Shown here one piece after another: positions 8,170 through 16,047 of a stretch of DNA of 37,177 bases. The DNA lies in the NCBI GenBank assembly GCA_964437725.1, contig CAYTIB010000069.1:1-37177 (forward strand). Reading direction: 5' to 3'. The position numbers were made by a program, and so were the translations under genes. The notes below the pieces were generated by a model. That model worked only from the letters and a program-made list of their open reading frames with translations, did not search any database and was not told where the DNA came from. Numbering within the stretch: the first letter of the stretch is position 1; every line of letters begins with the position of its first letter. The DNA comes from CAYTIB01 sp964437725 (GTDB lineage Bacteria > UBA8248 > JACPRG01 > G963555815).

Positions 8170-8712
8170 TCATCTTGCCATATCGACACAAATATCCTTG
8201 ATTCTTCTTAGGATTCTTTCCTTGTGTGTTCCACCCCAATAAACACGATGGCATTCGGGACATCGCTGAAATCGGGTTTGAGTCGACCATGTAAAATCTG
8301 GTACTTCATCTACAACTTCAGACCGATTAGCAACAAGCAAAGACTCATTGCACCGGATACAAAGCGACAAGATTTTGATAGGCACAGAACCTGGTTGAGG
8401 TGAGGACGAAACTTCCCCCAAAGCCTCCCGAGCCGCCAATAGGACATGCTCTCGCAAACCCAATCGTTTCAAAATGTCTGCCAGTTGTTCTTCAGGAGTA
8501 TCCGTATGCGGAAGAAAAGTATTGACCATCCCCTTTCGACAGGCAACTTTAAAATCACGGGTAATAAATATGCGTCCATCTGCCAGACAATTACTCAAGA
8601 GTATCTCGTTTGGGAAACGTATCAGCAGAGTGTCGAAGCCGAGAATTCTCAGCCATTTCGCAGTCTTCCCCACGGTCATATCAGCTACAAAACGAATCGA
8701 ACCGGGAGACAC
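8170..8712 (-). CDS. Mut7-C RNase domain protein (DUF82 type)
   Basis: This is a protein of about 180 residues whose N-terminal part matches the Mut7-C (DUF82) PIN-like RNase domain: RFVADMTVGKTAKWLRILGF, then a conserved acidic and RD segment (GRIFITRDFKVACRKG). A C-terminal zinc ribbon follows with CIRCNE and CPECHRVYWGG. Proteins of this family are inferred ribonucleases of unknown target, and the VYWGGTHKERI ending is typical. I choose the GTG at 8710-8712 because GGAGAGG lies six bases upstream. A TTG two codons earlier would put the ribosome site too close. The neighbour 59 bases upstream on the same strand is an endonuclease III-family gene. The domain call is secure; the biological role is unknown. 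Confidence 0.85.
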   Translation of the reverse strand: MSPGSIRFVADMTVGKTAKWLRILGFDTLLIRFPNEILLSNCLADGRIFITRDFKVACRKGMVNTFLPHTDTPEEQLADILKRLGLREHVLLAAREALGEVSSSPQPGSVPIKILSLCIRCNESLLVANRSEVVDEVPDFTWSTQTRFQRCPECHRVYWGGTHKERILRRIKDICVDMAR

Positions 8713-8771
8713 TATCAACCTCTCCTTTTTTCAATCAAGTCTTGCACCAAGAAATGACTGGATGAAAAAAA

Positions 8772-9515
8772 TTATCCGCTCTGAATAGGAAACAAACACG
8801 TAGAGCGCAAAGGACAGGGGGGACAAATGGGCTTCGGGTGACAAAACTTTTTACCCAACTCCACAAGCAATGCATGGTATTCGTTGAAAAGCTCCGCATC
8901 CTTTGGAAGCAAACGATGGAAAAAGTCCTGAAAAGCTTGATAACCGCCCCGACTTGCTGGCGGTCCTTTGTACAAGCCCAATCGTCCAAAAATTCGATGA
9001 GTATAGGCATCGACTACAAAAACCGAGCGTCCAGCCGCGTAAAGAACAATGGAATCAGCCGTTTCCGGTCCAATTCCTTTTAGGTGCATTAATTTCTCAC
9101 GTAATAATGTGTTTGGTAATTCAAAAAATCGGTCTAGTTCGCCCCTATGTTCCATACAGAGAAATTCGACAAAAATCTTTATGCTTTTAGCCTTGACGTT
9201 AAAAAATCCCGCCGGACGGATGATTCTTCCGAGTCGTGCTAGAGAGGTTGCATGGAGTTTTTTGGGGGAAAGAAGGCTTTCCTCTTTCAGGTTTTTTATC
9301 GCCATGGAGGCGTTTGTCCAGGAAGTATTCTGGACTAAGATTGCGCCGATACAGACCTCAAACGGAGTCTCTCCCGGCCACCACCCTCTTGGGCCAAAGT
9401 ACTGAAGAAGCTCATGAAAAATACCTAGTAAGGTTTCCCGATTCTTCGGTCGTGAGACACAAGCCGGCAAACACGAAACAGAAGAGGGTCTCACTTTCAT
9501 TTTATCCAAATCCAT
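8772..9515 (-). CDS. Endonuclease III-family DNA glycosylase (HhH-GPD with Fe-S cluster)
   Basis: This is a helix-hairpin-helix base-excision repair protein of 247 residues. The HhH-GPD core shows ILVQNTSWTNA, the hairpin LKGIGPETADSI and the catalytic aspartate D169 in FVVDAYTHRIFGRLG. The C-terminal Fe-S cluster loop is C-x5-C-x2-C-x5-C (FCHPKPICPPCPLRSTC). At the place where E. coli endonuclease III has its catalytic lysine (GVGRKTAN), this protein has E151 (GIGPETAD). That suggests a monofunctional glycosylase of the Nth-related group to which MagIII-type enzymes belong, rather than a bifunctional Nth. The substrate cannot be told from sequence. The first ATG at 9515 has no clear ribosome site; a second ATG lies five codons later. 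It is divergent from hrcA. Confidence 0.88.
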   Translation of the reverse strand: MDLDKMKVRPSSVSCLPACVSRPKNRETLLGIFHELLQYFGPRGWWPGETPFEVCIGAILVQNTSWTNASMAIKNLKEESLLSPKKLHATSLARLGRIIRPAGFFNVKAKSIKIFVEFLCMEHRGELDRFFELPNTLLREKLMHLKGIGPETADSIVLYAAGRSVFVVDAYTHRIFGRLGLYKGPPASRGGYQAFQDFFHRLLPKDAELFNEYHALLVELGKKFCHPKPICPPCPLRSTCLFPIQSG

Positions 9516-9598
9516 GAAACAATTGAAATCATAAGGGATAGTCCCATTGGAGTGAGTTTCTCAAGCCAGTTGAATAGTGTCAACTATAGGTCTTTTTG

Positions 9599-9627
9599 TT
9601 GACAAGATTAGACCCAATTGCTAATTT
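9599..9627 (+). promoter_or_regulatory. Predicted sigma-70-type promoter of hrcA-grpE-dnaJ
   Basis: A perfect -35 TTGACA (9599-9604) is followed after 17 bases by TAATTT (9622-9627). It lies 72 bases before the hrcA start. No CIRCE inverted repeat is found between here and hrcA, so simple HrcA autoregulation is not visible. Confidence 0.6.
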
Positions 9628-9699
9628 TCGACTTCAATACTAATCGAGGCACTGGGTACATTAAACAAAAAGAAACGGTTAAGCGGGCTAGGGTTAGCT

Positions 9700-10764
9700 A
9701 TGTTCTCCCCTTCTGAAGCTCTAACATCCCGACAGCAAGAAATTTTGCTTGGAATATTGACAAATTTTGTTGATTCCAATGAGCCCGTTGGATCCAAAAC
9801 CTTAGCTCACAAATACGTTCGCAACCTTAGCCCTGCAACAATCCGCAATGAACTTTCCGAACTGGCAAAACAGGGATACCTCTATCAGCCACATACCTCC
9901 GCGGGAAGAGTTCCAACAGACAAGGCATATCGATTTTACGTCAACCAGATTTCAGATCTGCCTCCTTTGACAGACTGGGAAGCGGAACGTATCCACGTTG
10001 GCTACAACGAGGGGCACTCCTTTGGATTAGCGTCCTTACTAGATCAGACATCGAAACTACTGTCCTCCCTAGCGCACTGCACCAGCGTTGTCCTTTTGCC
10101 CAGTCTTTCTAGGACAGTTTTCAGCCAAATCCGGATTGTAAGGCTCCAACCTTCTGTATCGCAGATCGTTGTCGTTGCGAAGAGCGGGATAGTCCGGAAC
10201 CAACTAATCGAAATGGAAGAGGATCTCTCCCAGGATTTTCTTGACAAAGTGGGGCGCTATTTAAGTGATGAGTTTGAAGGATTGACTTTACAGGAAGTAC
10301 GGCAACGGATAGAGCAGCAGGTGTTGGACCATAAAAAGGAATTTGATGTCCTTTATAGTGAATCCCTGAAGATGAGTGAAAAGGCCTTTCTTGAAAAAAC
10401 AGGAGAGGGAGAGGAGTTCTTTTCCTCCGGTACTCATCATATCCTCGACGAGCCAGAATTCCAGACAGACTTCGAGAATATGCGGGCTTTGTTTGATGCT
10501 TTTCAAGAAAAGGGTAAGATCATTTCAATCTTAAACAAATGCGCCGATGAAGAGGGGGTCTCCGTCAGTATCGGATATGAAACCGAAGTGGAAGTAATGA
10601 AAGATTTTACCATCATCGCCAAAAAATACGGGGATGGCAAAAAGGATCTTGGTACTGTGGCCGTTATTGGCCCAAAAAGGATGTACTATCCGCGCATAAT
10701 GGCCCTGGTCGATATCACTACGTCCAGGCTCAGTCAACGGATTGCATCGGATCCCAATCTTTAA
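9700..10764 (+). CDS. hrcA: Heat-inducible transcription repressor HrcA
   Basis: HrcA is the repressor of class I heat-shock genes; it binds CIRCE operators and is stabilised by GroEL. The N-terminal winged helix is clear: LTSRQQEILLGIL, SNEPVGSKTLA, LSPATIRNELSEL and HTSAGRVPTDKAYRFYV. The long GAF-like middle and the C-terminal GPKRMYYPRIMALVD segment are also typical. At 354 residues it has the normal length. The ATG has AGGG seven bases upstream. It heads hrcA-grpE-dnaJ. The only CIRCE I find in the window is at groES, so groESL is its visible target here. Identification is certain. Confidence 0.98.
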   Translation: MFSPSEALTSRQQEILLGILTNFVDSNEPVGSKTLAHKYVRNLSPATIRNELSELAKQGYLYQPHTSAGRVPTDKAYRFYVNQISDLPPLTDWEAERIHVGYNEGHSFGLASLLDQTSKLLSSLAHCTSVVLLPSLSRTVFSQIRIVRLQPSVSQIVVVAKSGIVRNQLIEMEEDLSQDFLDKVGRYLSDEFEGLTLQEVRQRIEQQVLDHKKEFDVLYSESLKMSEKAFLEKTGEGEEFFSSGTHHILDEPEFQTDFENMRALFDAFQEKGKIISILNKCADEEGVSVSIGYETEVEVMKDFTIIAKKYGDGKKDLGTVAVIGPKRMYYPRIMALVDITTSRLSQRIASDPNL

Positions 10765-10934
10765 AAAAACCTATACGGAAATTCTACAGATTTTTCGACC
10801 CAACTTATAATTTTTTAGGGAAGCTTTCTTTTCAACTGCTCCTGGGTGCTTGCCCTATATCAGACTCACATTCCAGCTGAGCAAAAGTAGAATCGGAAAC
10901 TTTTTGATTTAGTAACGCTCTCAAAGGGAAGAAT

Positions 10935-11561
10935 ATGAAATGCGAGGGAAGTAACGAACAAGAGGAAAATGGTAAAGGGGTCACTAGTGCTAATCAGGGG
11001 CAAGACTCCTCAGAGGGCTCTATTGACAACCAAAACCAGGGATCCTTTGAGGCAGAAAAGGAAGAGAAGGGAGATGTTGTCCCTACCGATGATTCAAGCC
11101 ATGAGCTAGAGAATCTCCGAGAACAACACATGCGCCTACTTGCGGAGTTTGAGAACTACAAAAAGCGTTCGGCCCGTGAACTAAATCAAATCAGGGACCG
11201 GACCAGTGAAAATGTCATAAAAAATTTTTTACCCTTTGTCGATGATCTAGAGCGTGCTGCGGACTCAATCCACATCGATGGGGAAAGTGTTCCCTCTATT
11301 GCAGCCTTCAAGGAGGGAATTGACCTGGTACTCAAGTCAATCGGCGAAAAAATGGAAAATCTCGGACTGAACATTATCCAGACACGAGGAGAACTTTTCA
11401 ATCCGGAACTTCACGAAGCTGTGATGGTGGCCGAAACTGAAGATCACCCTGAAAATACAATCATCAATGAAGTACAGAAAGGATATTTGATGGGCGATCG
11501 GGTAATCCGGCCAAGTCGTGTTGTCGTGGCCAAAGCCACCAAGAAGAAAGAGGAAAATTGA
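10935..11561 (+). CDS. grpE: GrpE, nucleotide exchange factor for DnaK
   Basis: GrpE releases ADP from DnaK in the chaperone cycle. The N-terminal 55 residues are acidic and low in complexity (EKEEKGDVVPTDDSS), as is normal. A long helix follows (EQHMRLLAEFENYKKRSARE, then NVIKNFLPFVDDLERA). The C-terminal beta domain has the signature NPELHEAVM and VQKGYLMGDRVIRPSRVVV. The length of 208 is typical. The start is supported by AAGGGAAG just upstream. It lies 170 bases after hrcA and 25 bases before the chosen dnaJ start, with no dnaK between, although DnaK is its partner. Identification is certain. Confidence 0.97.
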   Translation: MKCEGSNEQEENGKGVTSANQGQDSSEGSIDNQNQGSFEAEKEEKGDVVPTDDSSHELENLREQHMRLLAEFENYKKRSARELNQIRDRTSENVIKNFLPFVDDLERAADSIHIDGESVPSIAAFKEGIDLVLKSIGEKMENLGLNIIQTRGELFNPELHEAVMVAETEDHPENTIINEVQKGYLMGDRVIRPSRVVVAKATKKKEEN

Positions 11562-11586
11562 GTCAGATTACACCCAAACGAGGCTA

Positions 11587-12645
11587 ATGATTCAATCCAA
11601 TCCTTATCAAATTCTTGGCGTTCATCCAACGGCGGATGAAGAAGAAATCAAGCGAGCCTACCGCCGTTTGGCTCTGGAGTTCCACCCTGATCGCAATTCT
11701 GGGGACTGTCAATCTGCCGACCGATTCAGGGATATTAATCTCGCATTCGAAATTCTTCGAGACCCCAAAAAGCGGGATAAATTTGACCGATGGGGTCTTA
11801 AGATGATTGACAAACATAACGCCGGAAACTCGTCCTCCTCTAATGAAAAAGACTTCGCCTTACTCTTTTATGAACTCTTTGGTGATCTTATGGGAGGTAA
11901 ACCCATGGAATCCATATGTAAGGCAAAGCGAGGGAGCGACCTAAAGCACCACGTCACCATTACGCTCGAGGAAGCCGCCTTAGGAACCACTACTCCGATC
12001 CAGATTGTTCGTCTCGAAAACTGCGATGACTGCCAGGGAAAAGGGACTCCCCCAAACACACGAGTTCAACCTTGTACCATATGCAGCGGCTCGGGTTACC
12101 TCCAAAAACAGCGAGGATTGATGGTTGAGAAAGCTCCCTGTGAGTTATGTGAGGGAATGGGCCAAATTCAGCTTGATGTTTGTCGAGTGTGTAAAGGAAA
12201 CGGGCAAAAGCAAAAAGACAGAACCTTGAATGTCCGCATTCCTGCAGGAGTAGAAGATAAATTCACCCTCAAGATGAATCAAGAAGGTAATGCAGGAACG
12301 TTTGGTGGTTCTAGCGGTGATCTGCTGATTTCCGTTGGTATTCAACCCCATGAGATGCTTAGGAAAGAGGGCCAAAATTTACATATTTCGATCCCTATCA
12401 CGATGACGGATGCCGCATTGGGCACGGAAATCGACGTGCCAACCTTAAGTGATTCCGTCCAAATCAAAATTCCAGCTGGGACCCAGTCGGGAAATAGCTT
12501 TTATCTTCAAGGGAAAGGCTTGCCCCATCTAAATAAGAAAGCCAGAGGGGATATCATCGTAAAAATTCATGTCGAAACACCCACGAAAATCAGCCTGGAG
12601 CAACGCAAACTGCTTGAGAAATTCAACCAGCTAAAAAAACAGTAG
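11587..12645 (+). CDS. dnaJ: DnaJ-type co-chaperone lacking the usual Gly/Phe linker
   Basis: DnaJ stimulates the ATPase of DnaK and delivers substrates. The J domain (residues about 5-70) has HPD at 33-35. Four zinc-binding CxxCxGxG repeats follow: CDDCQGKG, CTICSGSG, CELCEGMG and CRVCKGNG. Then come the two substrate-binding C-terminal beta domains and the dimerisation tail. The segment between J domain and zinc fingers is short and Ser/Asn-rich (NAGNSSSSNEKDF) with an LFYELFGDLMGG stretch, not the long Gly/Phe-rich linker of canonical DnaJ. I choose the ATG at 11587, with GAGG just upstream; it gives the family start NPYQILGV. An upstream ATG at 11518 lies inside grpE. A terminator follows directly. 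The family is certain; whether it is the main DnaJ or a paralogue is open. Confidence 0.93.
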   Translation: MIQSNPYQILGVHPTADEEEIKRAYRRLALEFHPDRNSGDCQSADRFRDINLAFEILRDPKKRDKFDRWGLKMIDKHNAGNSSSSNEKDFALLFYELFGDLMGGKPMESICKAKRGSDLKHHVTITLEEAALGTTTPIQIVRLENCDDCQGKGTPPNTRVQPCTICSGSGYLQKQRGLMVEKAPCELCEGMGQIQLDVCRVCKGNGQKQKDRTLNVRIPAGVEDKFTLKMNQEGNAGTFGGSSGDLLISVGIQPHEMLRKEGQNLHISIPITMTDAALGTEIDVPTLSDSVQIKIPAGTQSGNSFYLQGKGLPHLNKKARGDIIVKIHVETPTKISLEQRKLLEKFNQLKKQ

Positions 12646-12675
12646 ACTCCCTCCCAAAAACCAGGGTAGTTTTTT
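12646..12675 (+). terminator. Predicted intrinsic terminator after dnaJ
   Basis: ACTCCCT (12646-12652) pairs with AGGGTAGT (12663-12670) as seven base pairs with one bulged T and a 10-base loop. A run of six T (12670-12675) follows. It starts immediately after the dnaJ stop, so it would separate the heat-shock genes from prmA-rsmE. Confidence 0.5.
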
Positions 12676-12721
12676 GCGTTCGCCATACGTGGTTCCATCG
12701 CCTTCTGCAAAGATGATTTTC

Positions 12722-12750
12722 TTGGATTTGCAATCAAAGTATTTTAAAAG
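12722..12750 (+). promoter_or_regulatory. Weak candidate promoter for prmA-rsmE
   Basis: TTGGAT (12722-12727) and TAAAAG (12745-12750) are spaced by 17 bases and lie between the dnaJ terminator and prmA. The match to consensus is modest; the position is the main argument. Confidence 0.25.
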
Positions 12751-12798
12751 CAAACTATTGATCACCACTATCAAAAGATGGTCTTGTTCGGAGAGTTC

Positions 12799-13737
12799 AT
12801 GATCAACAATATCTCCTTTTGTCTATCGGACGAAGAAGAATGGATCGTCGTCAGCTCGAAGGGTAACCAAGCCTACCTCGAAGCAATTGCTTCGAGGCTA
12901 ATAGATCTCGGTTCACCAGGGACAATGATTTCTGGTGATGAAGGAAATCGAATCTATGGATATTTCAAAAACGATGTTCACCTAAAACAAAATCTCGAGG
13001 CTCTTGCTATTTACGCCCATTCCCTTGCGCAGTTAGGAATCCTAGGAGAAGAAATTAAGCAAAGTCCCCTGCCTGCCACTGATTGGCTACGTGACTTTCA
13101 AGAACGCTGCGTACCAAGTTGGGTGGGCCCTTATCAAATCCTGCCAGATTTTCATCCGGATACGAACAAGGAACTTCAAACTGAAAACAGAAAAAACAAA
13201 GGGCATATACAGATCCTCCTGACGCCTGCCATGGCCTTTGGGACTGGAGAACATCCCACAACCCGCTTGTGTTTGTCGGCCTTCAGTAACTTCGTTCGAC
13301 ACAAAAAAAATGAACCAATGACAACCAAGTGTGTTCTCGACGTTGGTTGCGGTTCGGGAATTTTGGGCATTGCAGCTGCTTTATCGCTCCCGACCTGCCG
13401 GGTGACTGCAGTCGATCTGGACACGGAGGCCATCCATGCAACTCGGGAAAATGCCAACAAGAACCGCGTTAGAACAAAAATAACTGCGCAAAAGGGATCG
13501 ATTGAAAGGGCAAAAGGCCCATTTGATTTGATTTTTGCAAATCTATTTCTAAATCCTTTGCTTAGAATGGTTCCAAATATAAGCCGACTCCTTCGGACTT
13601 CTGGTGTTGCAATTCTGTCCGGGATCTTAACTCACCAAGCTCCTCAGTTGATATCAGCACTTAAAGCGGAGGGCGTTAGGCTAATTGGGGCATCTAGCAA
13701 AAAAAAATGGGCATGTGTGACGCTGAGGAAATTCTGA
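12799..13737 (+). CDS. prmA: Ribosomal protein L11 methyltransferase
   Basis: PrmA trimethylates ribosomal protein L11 using SAM. The family signature LTPAMAFGTGEHPTTRL is present, followed by the SAM-binding DVGCGSGILGIAAAL, the acidic loop TAVDLDTEAIHATREN and the active-site segment FANLFLNPLL. The N-terminal substrate-recognition part is more divergent. I choose the ATG at 12799, which has GGAG five bases upstream. An in-frame ATG at 12778 would add seven residues with no ribosome site. Its position after dnaJ and before rsmE repeats the Firmicutes-type heat-shock cluster. Predicted length is 312 residues, normal for the family. Identification is strong. Confidence 0.95.
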   Translation: MINNISFCLSDEEEWIVVSSKGNQAYLEAIASRLIDLGSPGTMISGDEGNRIYGYFKNDVHLKQNLEALAIYAHSLAQLGILGEEIKQSPLPATDWLRDFQERCVPSWVGPYQILPDFHPDTNKELQTENRKNKGHIQILLTPAMAFGTGEHPTTRLCLSAFSNFVRHKKNEPMTTKCVLDVGCGSGILGIAAALSLPTCRVTAVDLDTEAIHATRENANKNRVRTKITAQKGSIERAKGPFDLIFANLFLNPLLRMVPNISRLLRTSGVAILSGILTHQAPQLISALKAEGVRLIGASSKKKWACVTLRKF

Positions 13738-13823
13738 ACGCCAGGCTTGGAGCAACCCAAACTTTCTCCATCCTCACCATGCCATCTAAAAAGAGAACAA
13801 ACTTGAATTCGGTCTATTAGCTC

Positions 13824-14564
13824 ATGCCTGTCTATCGAGTAATCCCAAAAGATGTTCGAAAGGACCGCCTCCGGTTTTCTGCGGAAGAAGCTAGCCATAT
13901 GCGTTCCATGAGGCAAAAAAATGGCGATGTGGTTCGGGCCTCAGACGGAGATTGCACCGAATTTGAAGTTATGTTGACAGAATTAACATACCGGGGTGCC
14001 GTGGGGAAAATCTTGAAAAAGCAGGTTGTCTCAGAGGATCCTCCATTCATTTGGCTAGGGCAAGCAGTCCCCAAGGGTTGGAAATTAGATTTCATTGTGG
14101 AAAAGGCCGTTGAGCTAGGCACTTGGGCCGTATCTCCGATTCTCGCAGAACGAAGTATTCCTCGCCTGGACACCAATCGCACAGAAGATAGATTATCGAG
14201 GTGGCAGCGGGTTGCCGAAGCTGCCCGAAAGCAGTGCGGCCGCATCCACCCGATGAGGGTAGAATCTCCCGTTTCTCTTCAGACCTTTTTAGAAGAAACC
14301 AAAAACACAGAATTAAAGATTATTTTCCACCCAAAAGCCTCCATAGGACTTCGGGAGACCCTTTCAACGATTTCATCCACAGCTTCGGTGGCTTTGCTCA
14401 TTGGTCCTGAAGGCGGATTCACAGAGTCTGAAATCCACTCCGCGGAAGAAGCTGGATTCCACTCAACTAGAATGGGTCCTCGGACTCTACGTTCAGAGAC
14501 CGCCCCTATCGCGATACTTGCAATCTTGGAATATCTTTTTGGAAAACTAGGGGAGGCACCATAA
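13824..14564 (+). CDS. rsmE: 16S rRNA m3U1498 methyltransferase
   Basis: RsmE is a SPOUT-fold methyltransferase that modifies U1498 of 16S rRNA. The N-terminal PUA-like part ends before KGWKLDFIVEKAVELG. The SPOUT knot carries the diagnostic LLIGPEGGFTESEI and the C-terminal MGPRTLRSETAPIAILAI. The catalytic-side segment RWQRVAEAARKQCGRIHPM is also typical. At 246 residues it is full length. It follows prmA by 86 bases on the same strand and probably shares its transcript, as in the classical hrcA-dnaJ-prmA-rsmE cluster. No ribosome site stands out before the ATG. Identification is certain. Confidence 0.97.
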   Translation: MPVYRVIPKDVRKDRLRFSAEEASHMRSMRQKNGDVVRASDGDCTEFEVMLTELTYRGAVGKILKKQVVSEDPPFIWLGQAVPKGWKLDFIVEKAVELGTWAVSPILAERSIPRLDTNRTEDRLSRWQRVAEAARKQCGRIHPMRVESPVSLQTFLEETKNTELKIIFHPKASIGLRETLSTISSTASVALLIGPEGGFTESEIHSAEEAGFHSTRMGPRTLRSETAPIAILAILEYLFGKLGEAP

Positions 14565-14583
14565 CTCATGGAGGAAACCGATA

Positions 14584-14598
14584 ATTCACCAGGTGAAT
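14584..14598. repeat. Perfect short palindrome between convergent genes
   Basis: ATTCACC and GGTGAAT form a perfect 7-base inverted repeat around a single A, 19 bases after the rsmE stop. No T-run follows on either strand, so it is not a convincing terminator. The role is unknown. Confidence 0.3.
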
Positions 14599-14672
14599 GG
14601 AAAATCTCATAAAGATTAATGGAGGACTCTAGATTTCTTGCAATCTAATGGTTGAACATTTTTTCCAAAAAA

Positions 14673-15467
14673 TTAGAAATTGTAACTTCTCATTTCATCC
14701 GCAATGGTTGCTGGGCCAACAAATGTTTTTTGAGCTGCCTTCGTTAGAGCTTTTTCCTCTTTTGCATCCTTAGCCATGACATGAATTAAAAGTAGCTGAT
14801 CGGCCCCCGAAAGGGTCGCCACTTTTCCCGCCTGTTCTCCCGTGCAATGACCGGGCAAGTCTAGTTCTCCAATTAGCGTAGATTCCATAATAATCAGGTT
14901 GGTTCCATCAGCAAGGCGGGTCAGTGTAGAACACGGTTCTGTGTCGGCAGAGTAGGTCATAGACCTTCGCTCCCGCTTATCATCCACACGGTAGGCAATA
15001 ACCTCCCTTTCCTTGTGGACAACCGGAGTTGTTCGAATCTGGTAACCACCGGCATCCACCAAGATATGAGCCTCGGTATCGGGAATTTCCCGATACTCCA
15101 GGTCAAATTTCAACGGGGCACGTGAACTTCCAAACCCATAGGAATCTGATAGACATTTCAAAAGTTCCAATGCTTCCCGCGGCGCAAAAACAGTGAGAGG
15201 CTCTACCCGTTGAGGACGATAGTTCCGAAAAGAATAAATTACGGATGGAAATCCATAGGTGTGGTCCGTATGAGCATGAGTCACTAAAATTCTGCGGAGA
15301 CGAAGGGGGTCAAGCCCCAACCGTAAAATCTTTCCAATTGGGTTCGCAGAACAATCGATGAGGGTTAGATCCTCTCCCGTCTCAATTAGCAAAGAAGTGT
15401 GATCCCGATTGGGCATCGGACGAGCGGAAGATGTTCCGAGGATATATACACAAGAAGGAGAACTCAT
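14673..15467 (-). CDS. Metallo-beta-lactamase-fold hydrolase, RNase Z-like
   Basis: This is a 264-residue MBL-fold protein of the RNase Z/arylsulfatase-like group. The N-terminal LGTSSARPMPNRDHTS is typical of RNase Z relatives. The zinc-binding HxHxDH is exact in LVTHAHTDHTYGFPSV. Further ligands are likely the His in TPVVHKE, the Asp in TYSADTEPC and a C-terminal His in LLLIHVMAKD. The segment GHCTGEQAGKVATLSGA corresponds to the RNase Z helix that usually reads HSTAREAAEIA. True RNase Z is longer and carries an exosite arm that I do not see, so a tRNA-processing role is not assured. It stands alone, convergent to rsmE. The fold is secure and the substrate unknown. Confidence 0.85.
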   Translation of the reverse strand: MSSPSCVYILGTSSARPMPNRDHTSLLIETGEDLTLIDCSANPIGKILRLGLDPLRLRRILVTHAHTDHTYGFPSVIYSFRNYRPQRVEPLTVFAPREALELLKCLSDSYGFGSSRAPLKFDLEYREIPDTEAHILVDAGGYQIRTTPVVHKEREVIAYRVDDKRERRSMTYSADTEPCSTLTRLADGTNLIIMESTLIGELDLPGHCTGEQAGKVATLSGADQLLLIHVMAKDAKEEKALTKAAQKTFVGPATIADEMRSYNF

Positions 15468-15836
15468 GGGAACATTTTACATTGAGAGGCAATAGAAAAA
15501 ACGAGAATTTTTAAGACTTAAGGAAAACCTTGGTTCTAAGATATAGTTACCTCAGTCTTATTAATCCATTTGCTTGATTCAGTGATTCGGCATCAAGGCT
15601 TTTCCAGTTGAGAATTTCATTGAATAATTTACTTAAACTACCAGTAAATATCTCTTATCGGCCCAAAAATATTTCAAATTTGATGTGCCGAAACTAGTCA
15701 CATGCACTATTGTTCAGCCCATATATATTGAGATAGTTCGGATCACACATGTGGTTCCGTGCATTTACGTTTTATTTCCATGCGAGGAACCCAATTTGTC
15801 CTCGCATGAGGTCCTTCGAAAAATTATAATTTTTTC
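15468..15836. other. AT-rich intergenic region upstream of groESL
   Basis: This stretch separates the divergent MBL hydrolase and groES genes. I see no credible ORF in either strand; the short open frames here have no ribosome site or protein-like composition. It contains the perfect inverted repeat at 15779-15808 and a smaller palindrome CACATGTG near 15747-15754. Confidence 0.5.
15779..15808. repeat. Perfect 10-base inverted repeat upstream of the groES promoter
   Basis: CATGCGAGGA (15779-15788) and TCCTCGCATG (15799-15808) are exact inverted copies around a 10-base spacer. It ends 28 bases before the predicted -35 box of groESL. With no T-run after it on the + strand, a second operator is more likely than a terminator; on the - strand it would lie upstream of the MBL gene. 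Confidence 0.6.
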
Positions 15837-15865
15837 TTGCTTTGCGGACCGAAGTTGCATATATA
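15837..15865 (+). promoter_or_regulatory. Predicted sigma-70-type promoter of groESL
   Basis: TTGCTT (15837-15842) and TATATA (15860-15865) are separated by 17 bases. The CIRCE operator starts one base after the -10 box, so bound HrcA would cover the transcription start. Confidence 0.6.
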
Positions 15866-15866
15866 T

Positions 15867-15893
15867 TTAGCACTCCAGAGTTGGGAGTGCTAA
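15867..15893 (+). promoter_or_regulatory. CIRCE operator (HrcA-binding site)
   Basis: TTAGCACTC (15867-15875), a 9-base spacer, then GAGTGCTAA (15885-15893) give a perfect match to the CIRCE consensus. HrcA, encoded at 9700-10764, is the known binding protein. It lies 154 bases before the groES start, leaving a fairly long leader. Confidence 0.97.
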
Positions 15894-16047
15894 TTTTCTC
15901 CGAAAACTTGATTGTTTTCGTTTTTGGATGCATTTTCACGTTCGGTTTAGTTGAATCAGGTTTTGAATTTAACCGGCGTCCAGCAAGCGGTGGGTCCGCT
16001 TGGCGGGCGCCAAGAACCAACCATGATGGCAGGAGGAGAAAGATCTG

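Noticed and set aside
9574..9587. Short inverted repeat ATAGT-gtca-ACTAT before the hrcA promoter
   Set aside because: Only five bases per arm and unlike CIRCE; expected by chance in AT-rich DNA.
9608..9624. TTAG-n9-CTAA at the hrcA promoter as a CIRCE remnant
   Set aside because: The inner GCACTC/GAGTGC halves are absent, so the spacing geometry does not fit CIRCE.
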